Positions 28,830 to 37,527 of a stretch of 64,000 nucleotides of DNA are shown in pieces. A program made the translations under genes and the position numbers. The notes beneath the pieces are model-generated. The model did not search any database and was not told the DNA's origin. It worked only from the letters and a program-made list of their open reading frames with translations. How positions within the stretch are numbered: position 1 is the first letter of the stretch; the number at the start of each line of letters is the position of its first letter. The DNA comes from Solirubrobacterales bacterium 67-14. Lineage in GTDB: Bacteria > Actinomycetota > Thermoleophilia > Solirubrobacterales > 70-9. Where the stretch lies: NCBI GenBank assembly GCA_001897355.1, contig MKST01000002.1:263811-327810 (forward strand), in the 5' to 3' direction.

Positions 28830-28855
28830 GAAAGACCCGCTCCGGCGGGTCTTTC
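28830..28855 (+). terminator. Rho-independent terminator after the tRNA-like region
   Basis: GAAAGACCCGC, loop TCCG, GCGGGTCTTTC, then TCATTT. A perfect 11-bp stem with a stable tetraloop, placed to end a transcript that begins at or before the atypical tRNA. Confidence 0.88.
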
Positions 28856-29049
28856 TCATTTCACAGCCTCAACGCGTTGCTTGGCCCGAATCGGTTCGGG
28901 TACCGATCGGGGTGCGTTCGGCCGGATCCCAGCGGCTTTCACCTTCTTCGGTTCCCGCTCGGGTGTAAAAGACCAACCGCCTCGGCGGAGCAAGGCGTCC
29001 GGCCCTCCGCCCCCTCAGACCGCGGTGACGCTCGTGCCAACTCCGCGGA
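28856..29049. other. Intergenic, nothing recognised
   Basis: About 190 bases between the terminator and the end of the minus-strand helical-protein gene. It is GC-rich, with overlapping shadow ORFs that do not show convincing starts. No RNA gene or repeat seen. Confidence 0.5.
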
Positions 29050-29508
29050 TCACTCGGCGACCACGAGCACCTGGGGCGCGGCCTCCTTCATCTGGCTGCG
29101 CAGCCATTTCAGTTGAGTTGCCGTTTCCTGCTCGCAATCGGAGGTCACGGCGAGCAGCTCCGGGTCGCGTGCGCCCTGCGCCGCCTGCGTGACCACGGTC
29201 CAGGCCATGTCGACCTCGGCGGCGATCAGGTAGAGGTCATGCAGATCGCGGAGCATGCCCAGCGGACCCTGGCGGCTGCCCTGGAAAAGGTCACTATGCA
29301 GGCGTTCCGGCTCCTCCGGCAGATCCTCTCCGTAACGATCGACGAACGGCTCGAGCCGGGACACGTGCTGGTCGCACTGGTCGGCCAACCGGCCGGCGGT
29401 GAAGTGGATCGCCGCCTCGGCCGAATGCTCACTGGCAACTTCGCGAAAGGCCTCGGCGAGCAGCGACTGGCTGCGGCTGATCAGCCCGATGTAGTGGCCG
29501 AGGTTCAC
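29050..29508 (-). CDS. Helical protein coupled to the molybdopterin oxidoreductase
   Basis: 152 residues, almost entirely predicted alpha-helix, rich in Leu, Ala and Glu, with scattered His (GHYIGLI, HFTAGRL, QCDQHVSRL, HDLYLI) in an arrangement that could form a four-helix bundle. No signal peptide or cysteine motif. I do not recognise the family by name. It overlaps the oxidoreductase stop by four bases, so it is made from the same message. It may be a dedicated chaperone, as NarJ/TorD-type proteins are for other molybdoenzymes, or a ferritin-like partner; the sequence does not decide. Confidence 0.65.
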   Translation of the reverse strand: MNLGHYIGLISRSQSLLAEAFREVASEHSAEAAIHFTAGRLADQCDQHVSRLEPFVDRYGEDLPEEPERLHSDLFQGSRQGPLGMLRDLHDLYLIAAEVDMAWTVVTQAAQGARDPELLAVTSDCEQETATQLKWLRSQMKEAAPQVLVVAE

Positions 29509-31823
29509 GCGGCACCGACTCGTTCGACCCGGACCGCGGTGACCTTGAACACCGGCTGCTTCGACACCGGGTCCCAGGCGGTGACGGTCAGGTTGTTCGC
29601 GGTCCGGTCCGTTTCGCCTTCGCGGTCCCAGCTGCCGTAGTGGAACGGCAGGAAGACCTGGCCCGACCGGATCCCGTTGATCCTTGCGGGGGCGAAGACC
29701 TCGCCCCGCGGCGAGGAGACGCGCACCATGTCCCCTTCGCCGATCCGCAGGTCAGCGGCGTCGTCGGGGCCGATCTCGAGCCAGACGTCCGCTGCCGCAT
29801 CATTCAGCTGGGGGGCGCGGGCCGTCTTGGTCCGAGTGTGGAATTGATAGACGGTGCGCCCGGTGGTGAGCAGCAAGGGGTACTCCTCGGATGTCACCTC
29901 GGGCGAAGGCTCGTAGTCGGCCGCGTGCAGGAAAGCCCGGCCGGCCGGTTCCTTGGCCCGGTACTCCTCTTCGCTCTGCACCGCGCCGGTGGCGAGATCG
30001 TGCCCGAAGGTCTCCGCGTAGTCGGGATCGGTCGAGAAGACGCCATCGACGTAGAGCCGCTCGGTGCCTTCCGGGTTTTCCGCGTTGCATGGCCACTGGA
30101 TCGGCCCGTGCCGCAGGCGTTCGTAGCTCATGCCGCTGTAGTCGCAGGGCCGTCCTCGGGTGAACTCCTGCCACGCCTTGAAGGCACCTTCTGGATCGGA
30201 CCACTTGATCAGCGGATCCCCATCTCTGTCGCGAAAGTCCATGCGCCGCGCGTAGTCGAGGAAGATCTCGAGATCGGGACGGGCCTCGCCCGGCGGGTCG
30301 ACCGCCTTTTCGGACAGGTGGACCGTACGGTCGACGCTGGTGAACGTCCCGGTCTTCTCACCCCAGGTGGCCGCCGGCAGGACCAGGTCCGCATACTCGA
30401 CCGTCTCGTTCCGGAAGATGTCCTGGACCACCACGAAGAGGTCTTCTTTGGCCAGCGTCTTCCGTACCCGCGGCAGGTCGGGCAGGCTCACCGCCGGATT
30501 GGTCGCGCTGATCCAGAGCAGCTTGATCGAGCCCTGTTCCGCGTAGCGGAAGATCTTCATCGCGTGGGTCGGGGCAGCCCAGTGGGGGATCTTCGAAGCT
30601 TCCACGTTCCAGAGTTCGGCCAGCTCCTCGATGTGCTCCTTGTTCTCCCAGTTGCGAAGCGCCGGCAGGTCACCGTCGGCACCGGCCTCTCGGGCGTTCT
30701 GGGCGGTCGGCTGTCCGTTCATCTGGTAGAGCCCGCAACCCGGCCTGCCCAGCATTCCGCGCAGCAGGTGGATGTTGTTCACGCCGCAGGCCGCGGCCGT
30801 GGCCTGGTTCGATTGGTAGAAGCCCTGGAGGACGGTGGAAAGCAGATGCTCGGAGGTGCCGACCAACTCGGTCGCGGCCTCGATGTCGCGGGCGTCGATC
30901 CCGCAGATGCCGGCCACCTTGTCGGGGCCGTACGACTCGACGGTTGCCTCGAGTCGGTCGAAGCCCAGCGCGTGCGCCGCGATGTACTCCTCGTCGATCC
31001 AGCCATTCTTGATCAGCCCGCGCACCAGCCCGTTCATCAGGGCGACGTTGGTGCCGCTCTTGACCGCGAGGTGGATGTCCGCTTCACGGGCGACCGGGGT
31101 CGGCCGGGGATCGACCGCGAGCATGCGGGGCGGGTCGCTGCCCCTTCGCCGGTCGAGCATCCGCATCCAGAGCACGGTCTGGGTCTCGGCGACGTTGTGG
31201 CCGTAGAGGGCGATCGCGTCACAGTGGTCGACGTCCCCGTAGGAGCCGGGCTGGCCGTCAGCACCGAAGGAAGCCTTCAGCGAAGCGGCGGCGGTGGCGG
31301 TGCACAGGCGGGTGTTGCCGTCCATGTGGGGGGTTCCGATTCCCGCCTTGCCGATCACCCCGAGCGTGTAGTACGCCTCGAGGAAGAGCTGCCCGGAGGT
31401 GTAGAAGCCGAAGTGCCCCCAGCCGCCCGGTCCGGTTCCGAGCAGCTCCTTCGACCGCGCGACCAGGGTTTCCATCGCGGTCTTCCAGTCGCATTCGACC
31501 AGCTCCCCATCGCGGCGGATCAGAGGCCGGGTCAGGCGGTCACTGCTGTTGTTCGCCTGCCAGCCGAAGAGGTCCTTGGGGTCGACCCGGCCGTGGTTTA
31601 CGCGGTCATCTCGTCGTCCCCGCACCCCGGCGATGTGGCCGTCCTTGACCGCGATGTCCAGTCCGTCGCCATTCGAGTGGAGGATCGACGCGGTCTGAAC
31701 CCATCGGTCGACGTCTTCGGACCGGAGGTCGCCCTCGAGGAAAGTGTCGACCCGACGCGGCCAGGCCTCTCCCCTGTCGTAGGGGGTCCGTTCCCCCCAG
31801 GGATCGGCGATCCGGTCGACCAT
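29505..31823 (-). CDS. Molybdopterin oxidoreductase, NasA/NapA-like, lacking N-terminal Fe-S ligands
   Basis: About 772 residues of the DMSO-reductase superfamily. The Mo-ligand Cys is kept in NTRLCTATAAASLKASFG (about residue 174), and the molybdopterin-binding halves and the C-terminal beta-barrel (GDMVRVSSPRGEVFAPA) are present. Relatives start with a 4Fe-4S motif of the CxxCxxxC kind; here the same place reads TASILHSNGDGLDIAV, so Ser, His and Asp stand in place of the Cys residues. No twin-Arg signal, so cytoplasmic. Start at ATG 31823 (MVDRIADPWGERTPY); the track's TTG start adds 11 residues. Substrate unknown; nitrate-like or formate-like chemistry possible. Confidence 0.85.
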   Translation of the reverse strand: MVDRIADPWGERTPYDRGEAWPRRVDTFLEGDLRSEDVDRWVQTASILHSNGDGLDIAVKDGHIAGVRGRRDDRVNHGRVDPKDLFGWQANNSSDRLTRPLIRRDGELVECDWKTAMETLVARSKELLGTGPGGWGHFGFYTSGQLFLEAYYTLGVIGKAGIGTPHMDGNTRLCTATAAASLKASFGADGQPGSYGDVDHCDAIALYGHNVAETQTVLWMRMLDRRRGSDPPRMLAVDPRPTPVAREADIHLAVKSGTNVALMNGLVRGLIKNGWIDEEYIAAHALGFDRLEATVESYGPDKVAGICGIDARDIEAATELVGTSEHLLSTVLQGFYQSNQATAAACGVNNIHLLRGMLGRPGCGLYQMNGQPTAQNAREAGADGDLPALRNWENKEHIEELAELWNVEASKIPHWAAPTHAMKIFRYAEQGSIKLLWISATNPAVSLPDLPRVRKTLAKEDLFVVVQDIFRNETVEYADLVLPAATWGEKTGTFTSVDRTVHLSEKAVDPPGEARPDLEIFLDYARRMDFRDRDGDPLIKWSDPEGAFKAWQEFTRGRPCDYSGMSYERLRHGPIQWPCNAENPEGTERLYVDGVFSTDPDYAETFGHDLATGAVQSEEEYRAKEPAGRAFLHAADYEPSPEVTSEEYPLLLTTGRTVYQFHTRTKTARAPQLNDAAADVWLEIGPDDAADLRIGEGDMVRVSSPRGEVFAPARINGIRSGQVFLPFHYGSWDREGETDRTANNLTVTAWDPVSKQPVFKVTAVRVERVGAA

Positions 31824-32085
31824 GGAGGGCCGGGTACCCGCGTCGACCCGGATCAATCACCCCCTCCAGGCGCCGCCTCGACCTCTGGCTTCGCGACTCC
31901 GGCTGGGCGCCAACTTGCATACCGAACGATCCTCAGTTTTAGAAACGGCCCGACCTGGGTATGGTGGTGACAAACCCGGGTCAGGCACCGTGTTCAGGCA
32001 CAGTCCTCCCGAAACATAGGGAACACCGACCTCTTGCGGGCCTCAGGAGTCTCGTCCCCACTCGAACACCGAATGGAGAAAAGAC
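31824..32085. other. Divergent promoter region
   Basis: About 260 bases between the oxidoreductase and the large secreted-protein gene, which are divergent, so both promoters must lie here. A GGAGAAAAGAC ribosome site precedes GTG 32086. No operator or RNA motif was recognised. Confidence 0.5.
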
Positions 32086-35000
32086 GTGACCGCAAGTTGG
32101 CAAGGGAACTTGTCTCGATATCTGGTCGCTGCGTTGATCGCGGCGATCGCCTCACTCGTATTCTGGACCGGCACGGCCTACGCGGCCAGCGGGCAGATCA
32201 GCATCGTCGGGACGAACTCGCCCCCGAGTTCGCCACCGCAGCTATCCGGTGCGCCGACCAACTACGTGATCAACTTCACCTGTTCGGCGACCGAGGTGGA
32301 GACCTGCGGCACCAACCCGACGGTCCGCATCCCGATCGACGTCACCTCATCGTTTCCGGGTACGCCCTCGCTCAGCGACTGGACCTTTGACGTCAACAGC
32401 GGCGGCACTCCCGGCCTGATCACCGGCTGGCACCTGGACACGGTGACCAACGAGATCGTGGTCGAACTGGACCCCGACGAGATCGACCCGGGTGACTCGA
32501 AGACCTTCAACCTCTCGGTCACCCCGCCGAACGGCTACACGCCGGACGGCACCACTTGGGAGATCCAGCCGACCTTCGAGTCGTCCACCATCCCCGAGAC
32601 CGAGGCGCCGGACCCGGCCCTGGGCGAGGCCCAGGCCACCGCGAACCTGGCGACCTCGAAGAACACCAACGACGGCGGCTCGGTCTACGTGGTCGGCAAC
32701 CAGGTGATCTACAACATCACCGCGAGCTGCAACCCCGGGTTCCCGCGCGGAAGCCTTTACCTGACCGAGGCCAAGCTGGTCGACACGCTGCCCCCCGGCG
32801 TGACCTTCATCAGTGCCAACCCGGCCCCCACTTCGGTTGCGGGCGGCACCCTGACCTGGGACTTCACCAACCCGGGCACCATGCCTCCCGGCTGCGTACC
32901 CGGTGCCGGTGGCACCTCCAACTACCAGGTGATCGTCGAGGTCCCGACTTCGGTCCCCGACGCCACCGTGCTCCACAACTCGGTGACCCTGAGCGGCAAG
33001 GCGGTCGGCAACCCCGACGACGAGCTCAGCTCCACCGCGGCCAAGGATGTGACCGCGATCAGCGAACCGCCGGCCAGCCCCGGCACTTTCCTCGGCAAGG
33101 GCTCGCAGGGTCCGCTGGAGATCGAGGGTGCCGGCTTCAAGGGCACCTATCCCGGCCACTGGATGCAGCCGTCCAGCTCCGCACCGGGCCAGAACCCGGG
33201 CGCCGCAGAAGGCCGGTACACGATGACCGTGACCTACCCGGCCTCGCGTGCCTTCCTGACCGACCTGGTCGACCCGATGCCGTGCCTGACCAACCAGACC
33301 GGCGTGCAGTACGACTCGCTGCCGGTGACCGGTGACGTGAACGGGTCCGGCTCGGCTCCGATCTGCGCCCAGCCGGCCTTCCATCCGACCGCGATCCGGG
33401 TCGCCTCGGCCAGCATGCCGCAGGCGGCCGCGGCCAGTTACACGATCCAGCTGATCCTCACCAACGGCTCGGTCGTGACCGTGCCGGTCGGGAGCATCAG
33501 CGGGACCAGCGCCTACTTCCCGGTGCCGCCCGCGAACGTCGGTCAGGTCACCGCTGTTCGGATCCCCCCGAACTCGAACCTGACCGATCGCACCATGACG
33601 ATCGACGTCTGGGGTTACGCCGACCCGTCGGTCGAGGCCGGTGAGATCCTCAACGACGTGGCCAAGGCCACTGCCTACCCGACCGACGACCCGAGCACGG
33701 CGGCCGGCAGCGGCCAGGACAACGATCGCCTCTACATCGAAGAGACCCAGCCTCAGCTGGCTGTCTTCAAGTCATTCGGCGGTTACCGGTCCGGTGCCGG
33801 CGGCACCACGCCGCTCAACATCGTCGGTGGCGTGACCATCCCGATCGGCTACACGCTGCCCGGCCCGGTGGTCCTCACCGACCTCCTGCCGGAGGACATG
33901 ACCTGGTCGAACCCACCTGGGAGCAGCACGGCGACCTTCACCCTCAGTCAGGGCGGGGTCAACGTCGGGCCGATCACCGGCGATGTCGAGTACATCACCA
34001 ACTACCAGGCCTCTGGCCGTGACCTCATCCGGATCAGCTTCGACCCGGCTGACTTCCCGACCACTCCGACCAGCGCTGGTTACTTCCGGCTGACGCCGCC
34101 TTCGAACCTGATCCTGGTCAGCGTGCCCCAGGAGGCGAGGGCGTACAACAACACCGCCCAGACGTTCATCTCCGGATCGGGGCAGAACACCAGCCCCGAA
34201 TGCGGCACCGCCTCGGGCACCAACGTCTCGGAGTTCGAGTCGGAGGACCCGCGGGATCTCGACGGGGACGGCGTCACCACCCAGAACCACTGCTCGTACG
34301 GGGCGACGCTCCAGGCGCAGGCGCTGCCGGGCGCGGCCTTCGGCCTCAGCAAGAAGGTCCAGGGCGAGCTCGACCCGTCGCCTCTCGGCGCCGGCCTGGT
34401 CGCCCAGACGACCAACGGCGGCACCGGTGAGTACACGCTGGTCTGGCGGAACACCGCGACCGACCCGCTGACCGACCCGGTGGTCTACGACATCCTGCCC
34501 CACGTGAACGACACCGGCGTCGACCAGGGGCAGTCCTCGACCCCCCGCGGCAGCGAGTTCGCGGTCATCTTCGACGAGATCAGCCATCTCGATCCCGGAG
34601 TGTCGGTCGAGTACTCGGATTCCTACAACCCGTGTCGTCCCGAGGTGTATCCGAGTGCGCCGGGATGCGTCAACGACTGGACCTCGACGCCAGACGATCC
34701 CGCCGACGTGAAGTCACTTCGATTCACATCGAGTGGGACGTACACGTCCGGCCAATCGTTCGAGATGCGTTTCAAGATTCACCTGCCGGTAGGCGAGGTG
34801 AACACGATCGCCTGGAACAGCTCGGCCTCGTCGGCCAAGGTCAACAACACCTACCTGTTGCCGGCCGAACCGCCGAAGGTCGGGATCACCGCCCCGATAA
34901 ACCCGGTCACCCCGACCCTCTCGACCCAGGTCTCCTCGGATGATCTGAAGCCGGGAGACGAGCTGTCCGACCAGATCACGGTCGGCGGCGCTGACGACAT

Positions 35001-36714
35001 CAACGGCACCGCCGACTGGACCCTGTACGGGCCGGTCGACGTCGGTGACGCCACCGACTGCGACGCCGTCGATTGGAACGGAGCCCCGGTCGCCGACCAG
35101 GGCAGCCTGCCGATCGCCGGCACGGGCAGCTACGACACCCCGACGACCACGCTCACCGATTACGGTTGCTATGGCTACGAGGTGACGATCAGCAGCCCGG
35201 GCTTCACCGATGACGTGACCAGCCCGGTCGGCAGCGCCAACGAGGTGGCGATCATTCCGCGGCTCGCGCCGACTCTCTCGACCCAGGTCTCCTCGGATGA
35301 CCTGAAGCCGGGAGACGAGCTGACCGACCAGATAACGGTCGCGGCTGCCGACCAAGTCGCCGGCACCGCCGACTGGACCCTTTACGGGCCGGTCGACGTC
35401 GGTGACGCCACCAATTGCGACGCGGCCGACTGGTCCGGTGCCGCGGTGGCCGACCAGGGCAGCCTGCCGATCACCGGCAACGGCAGCTACGAGACCGGCG
35501 CGACCACGCTCACCGAGATCGGTTGCTACGGCTACGAGGTGACGATCGACAGCCCCGGCTTCGGCAACCCGGTGACCAGCCCGGTCGGCAGCGCCAACGA
35601 GGTGGCGATCATCCGCCGCCTCACGCCGACCGTGAACACCAACATCTCGTCCGCCCGGATCACCCCGGGTGGCAACGTGACCGACAAGGTCACGGTCGGG
35701 GGCACCGAAGGGCGCCCCGGCGAGATCCAGTGGAGCCTGGTCGGTCCAGTCTCGATGGACGAGAACTGGACCTGCGACGCGGTCGATTGGACCGGCGCCC
35801 CGGTGGTCGATTCCGGCACCCTGCCGACCAATGGCGATGGCGACTACGACACCCCGGCCACGACGCTGCCCGATCAGGGTTGCTACGGCTACGTGGTGAC
35901 GGTAGGCGGCAACGCGATCGGTGGCAGCGCCAACAGTCCGGCCGGCAGCCCGAACGAGGTCGTACTCGTCCGGACCGATCCCGGCCATCTCACCGAGACC
36001 AAGCGGGCAGGCCGCAAGAACGTCCAGGTCGGCTCCAAGGTCAAGTACACGATCGTGGTGAAGAACGACGGTGCCGGTCCGGTGCCGGACGTGAAGATGG
36101 TCGACAAGCCGGCCAAGCCGATGAAGTTCGTCTCGGCCCATCCGAGCCAGGGAACCTGCAACGCGAAGTTCCCGCTCACCTGCAAGCTCGGCACGATCGA
36201 AGCGGGCCGCAAGGTGACCGTGACGGTGATCGCCGTGCCGCTGGTCGAGGGCAAGATCCCGAACACGGCGACCAGCTCGACTCCGGACCCGGAGGTACCG
36301 CCGGCGACCGACAAAGCGACGATCACGGGCAAGATTCAGCTCAAGATCGTGAAGACCGCCGGTCGCAGCAAGGTCCGGGCGGGACAGAGGATCAACTACC
36401 GGATCCGGGTGACCAACCCGACCGTCGCTACCGCCCACAACGTGAAGGTTTGCGACCGGCCGCCGGCCGGGCTGGAAGTGATCCGCACCCAGCCGAAGGC
36501 GAAGCTCGTGAACGGCGCCTGGTGCTGGCAGGTCAAGCGCCTCGGCCCGCACAGCTCGAAGACGATGAAGGCGATCGCCCGCACCCTGAAGGGCGCCAAG
36601 GGCCGGATCACCAACGTCGCCTGGGTTGAGGGTAAGGACATCATCCGGACCAAGAGCCATTCGGCGATCCGCGTGACCGGTGCCAAGCAGCGGCCAGGCG
36701 GAGTCACTGGTTGA
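32086..36714 (+). CDS. Large secreted surface protein with DUF11-like and three 119-residue repeats
   Basis: 1542 residues. A signal peptide (LVAALIAAIASLVFW ending AYA) leads into a long beta-rich, Thr/Pro/Gly-rich exterior part with several DUF11-like modules (for example NLATSKNTNDGGSVYVVGNQV and the two C-terminal units beginning TETKRAGRKN and KIVKTAGRSK). Residues about 945-1300 hold three consecutive repeats of 119 residues starting LSTQVSSDDLKPGDE; the third is diverged. No LPxTG motif or C-terminal transmembrane anchor is seen, so attachment is unexplained. The GTG start has GGAG eight bases upstream. It is translationally coupled to an L,D-transpeptidase (TTGA overlap), which suggests cell-wall attachment or wall remodelling. 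Confidence 0.85.
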   Translation: MTASWQGNLSRYLVAALIAAIASLVFWTGTAYAASGQISIVGTNSPPSSPPQLSGAPTNYVINFTCSATEVETCGTNPTVRIPIDVTSSFPGTPSLSDWTFDVNSGGTPGLITGWHLDTVTNEIVVELDPDEIDPGDSKTFNLSVTPPNGYTPDGTTWEIQPTFESSTIPETEAPDPALGEAQATANLATSKNTNDGGSVYVVGNQVIYNITASCNPGFPRGSLYLTEAKLVDTLPPGVTFISANPAPTSVAGGTLTWDFTNPGTMPPGCVPGAGGTSNYQVIVEVPTSVPDATVLHNSVTLSGKAVGNPDDELSSTAAKDVTAISEPPASPGTFLGKGSQGPLEIEGAGFKGTYPGHWMQPSSSAPGQNPGAAEGRYTMTVTYPASRAFLTDLVDPMPCLTNQTGVQYDSLPVTGDVNGSGSAPICAQPAFHPTAIRVASASMPQAAAASYTIQLILTNGSVVTVPVGSISGTSAYFPVPPANVGQVTAVRIPPNSNLTDRTMTIDVWGYADPSVEAGEILNDVAKATAYPTDDPSTAAGSGQDNDRLYIEETQPQLAVFKSFGGYRSGAGGTTPLNIVGGVTIPIGYTLPGPVVLTDLLPEDMTWSNPPGSSTATFTLSQGGVNVGPITGDVEYITNYQASGRDLIRISFDPADFPTTPTSAGYFRLTPPSNLILVSVPQEARAYNNTAQTFISGSGQNTSPECGTASGTNVSEFESEDPRDLDGDGVTTQNHCSYGATLQAQALPGAAFGLSKKVQGELDPSPLGAGLVAQTTNGGTGEYTLVWRNTATDPLTDPVVYDILPHVNDTGVDQGQSSTPRGSEFAVIFDEISHLDPGVSVEYSDSYNPCRPEVYPSAPGCVNDWTSTPDDPADVKSLRFTSSGTYTSGQSFEMRFKIHLPVGEVNTIAWNSSASSAKVNNTYLLPAEPPKVGITAPINPVTPTLSTQVSSDDLKPGDELSDQITVGGADDINGTADWTLYGPVDVGDATDCDAVDWNGAPVADQGSLPIAGTGSYDTPTTTLTDYGCYGYEVTISSPGFTDDVTSPVGSANEVAIIPRLAPTLSTQVSSDDLKPGDELTDQITVAAADQVAGTADWTLYGPVDVGDATNCDAADWSGAAVADQGSLPITGNGSYETGATTLTEIGCYGYEVTIDSPGFGNPVTSPVGSANEVAIIRRLTPTVNTNISSARITPGGNVTDKVTVGGTEGRPGEIQWSLVGPVSMDENWTCDAVDWTGAPVVDSGTLPTNGDGDYDTPATTLPDQGCYGYVVTVGGNAIGGSANSPAGSPNEVVLVRTDPGHLTETKRAGRKNVQVGSKVKYTIVVKNDGAGPVPDVKMVDKPAKPMKFVSAHPSQGTCNAKFPLTCKLGTIEAGRKVTVTVIAVPLVEGKIPNTATSSTPDPEVPPATDKATITGKIQLKIVKTAGRSKVRAGQRINYRIRVTNPTVATAHNVKVCDRPPAGLEVIRTQPKAKLVNGAWCWQVKRLGPHSSKTMKAIARTLKGAKGRITNVAWVEGKDIIRTKSHSAIRVTGAKQRPGGVTG
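34918..35988 (+). repeat. Three tandem 357-bp coding repeats
   Basis: Units start at 34918, 35275 and 35632, exactly 357 bp apart with no indels. Units 1 and 2 are nearly identical over the first 50 bases; unit 3 is clearly related but diverged. Each encodes one beta-rich domain ending SPVGSANEVAII or a variant. Confidence 0.9.
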
Positions 36715-37460
36715 CCTGGCGGCGGGCGAAAACGCTCGCCCTCGGACTCGTACTCGCCGCGGGAGTCGCGGCGAGTACGGGTTCCGTCTCGGCAGCACCC
36801 TCGACCACCGGGCAGAAGCTGACTGCGCCTTCCCGCAAGGGTGGTTCGTATTCGGCCCGTCTGGTCGCCCCGGCCCGGGCCACCGGCCGGCCGGGCAGCG
36901 GCCCGGTGCGGGCCCGGCTCGGCACCTCGACCACCTGGTCACATCATCCCCAGGCGCTGCTGGTCCTTGAATCGCGGACGGTCAAAGGCCGCGACTGGCT
37001 CAAGGTGCTGCTGCCGGTCCGGCCCTCCGGATCCTTCGGCTGGATCCCGCGCAACCGCGTGGTGCTCCGTCACAGCAACCTCTGGGTCGAGATCCGCAAG
37101 AAGAACCGCTGGCTGCTCGCCTTCTGGAACGGTCGGCGGATTCGCCGGTACCGGATCGTGATCGGCACCAGGGCCACCCCGACCCCGGCCGGCTTGGCCG
37201 CCATCTACGAACGAAACCGGCAGCCGGATCCGGAGGAGTTTCTCGGCCCGTGGTCGCTTCCCCTGACCGCCTTCTCACCAACCCTGAAGAGTTTCGGCGG
37301 CGGGCCGGGCCGAGTGGCGATCCACGGCCGCGGCGGTGAGAGCTACCTCGACCCGTTGGGCAGCGCCGCTTCCCACGGCTGCATCCGGGTCTCCAACCGG
37401 GGCGTCCGCTGGCTGGCCCTCCACGCCGGCCCCGGCACCCCGGTCATGATCCGCAACTGA
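36711..37460 (+). CDS. Exported L,D-transpeptidase (YkuD/ErfK family)
   Basis: 249 residues with a signal peptide (LALGLVLAAGVAAS) and a YkuD domain: the catalytic signature is HGRGGESYLDPL...SHGCIRVSN with the nucleophile Cys. A preceding SH3-like region (LVLESRTVKGRDWLKVLLP) may bind the wall. Such enzymes form 3-3 peptidoglycan cross-links or attach proteins to the peptide stems. The start is a TTG inside the stop region of the surface-protein gene, implying coupling. The Ser/Gly around the active site matches active enzymes. Confidence 0.9.
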   Translation: MTWRRAKTLALGLVLAAGVAASTGSVSAAPSTTGQKLTAPSRKGGSYSARLVAPARATGRPGSGPVRARLGTSTTWSHHPQALLVLESRTVKGRDWLKVLLPVRPSGSFGWIPRNRVVLRHSNLWVEIRKKNRWLLAFWNGRRIRRYRIVIGTRATPTPAGLAAIYERNRQPDPEEFLGPWSLPLTAFSPTLKSFGGGPGRVAIHGRGGESYLDPLGSAASHGCIRVSNRGVRWLALHAGPGTPVMIRN

Positions 37461-37474
37461 CCCAGGCGAGACTG

Positions 37475-37521
37475 GCTAGGTTCAAGTTGCTAGGGAATAG
37501 CACCTGCAAATCGAACCTAGC
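37475..37521. terminator. Inverted repeat between convergent genes
   Basis: GCTAGGTTC and GAACCTAGC form a 9-bp stem with a 29-nt loop in the gap between the L,D-transpeptidase and the VOC gene. The long loop and lack of a T tract make termination only plausible. Confidence 0.4.
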
Positions 37522-37527
37522 GCCCTT

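Noticed and set aside
29505-31823. Idea that the molybdoenzyme is a selenoprotein served by the nearby Sec-like tRNA
   Set aside because: The Mo ligand is an ordinary Cys codon within an uninterrupted frame; no in-frame UGA and no selA/selB in the window.
29640-31970. 776-residue plus-strand ORF
   Set aside because: Antisense of the molybdopterin oxidoreductase; no recognisable domain.
34714-36942. 742-residue minus-strand ORF
   Set aside because: Antisense of the repeat region of the large surface protein; the apparent repeats are mirror images of the coding repeats.
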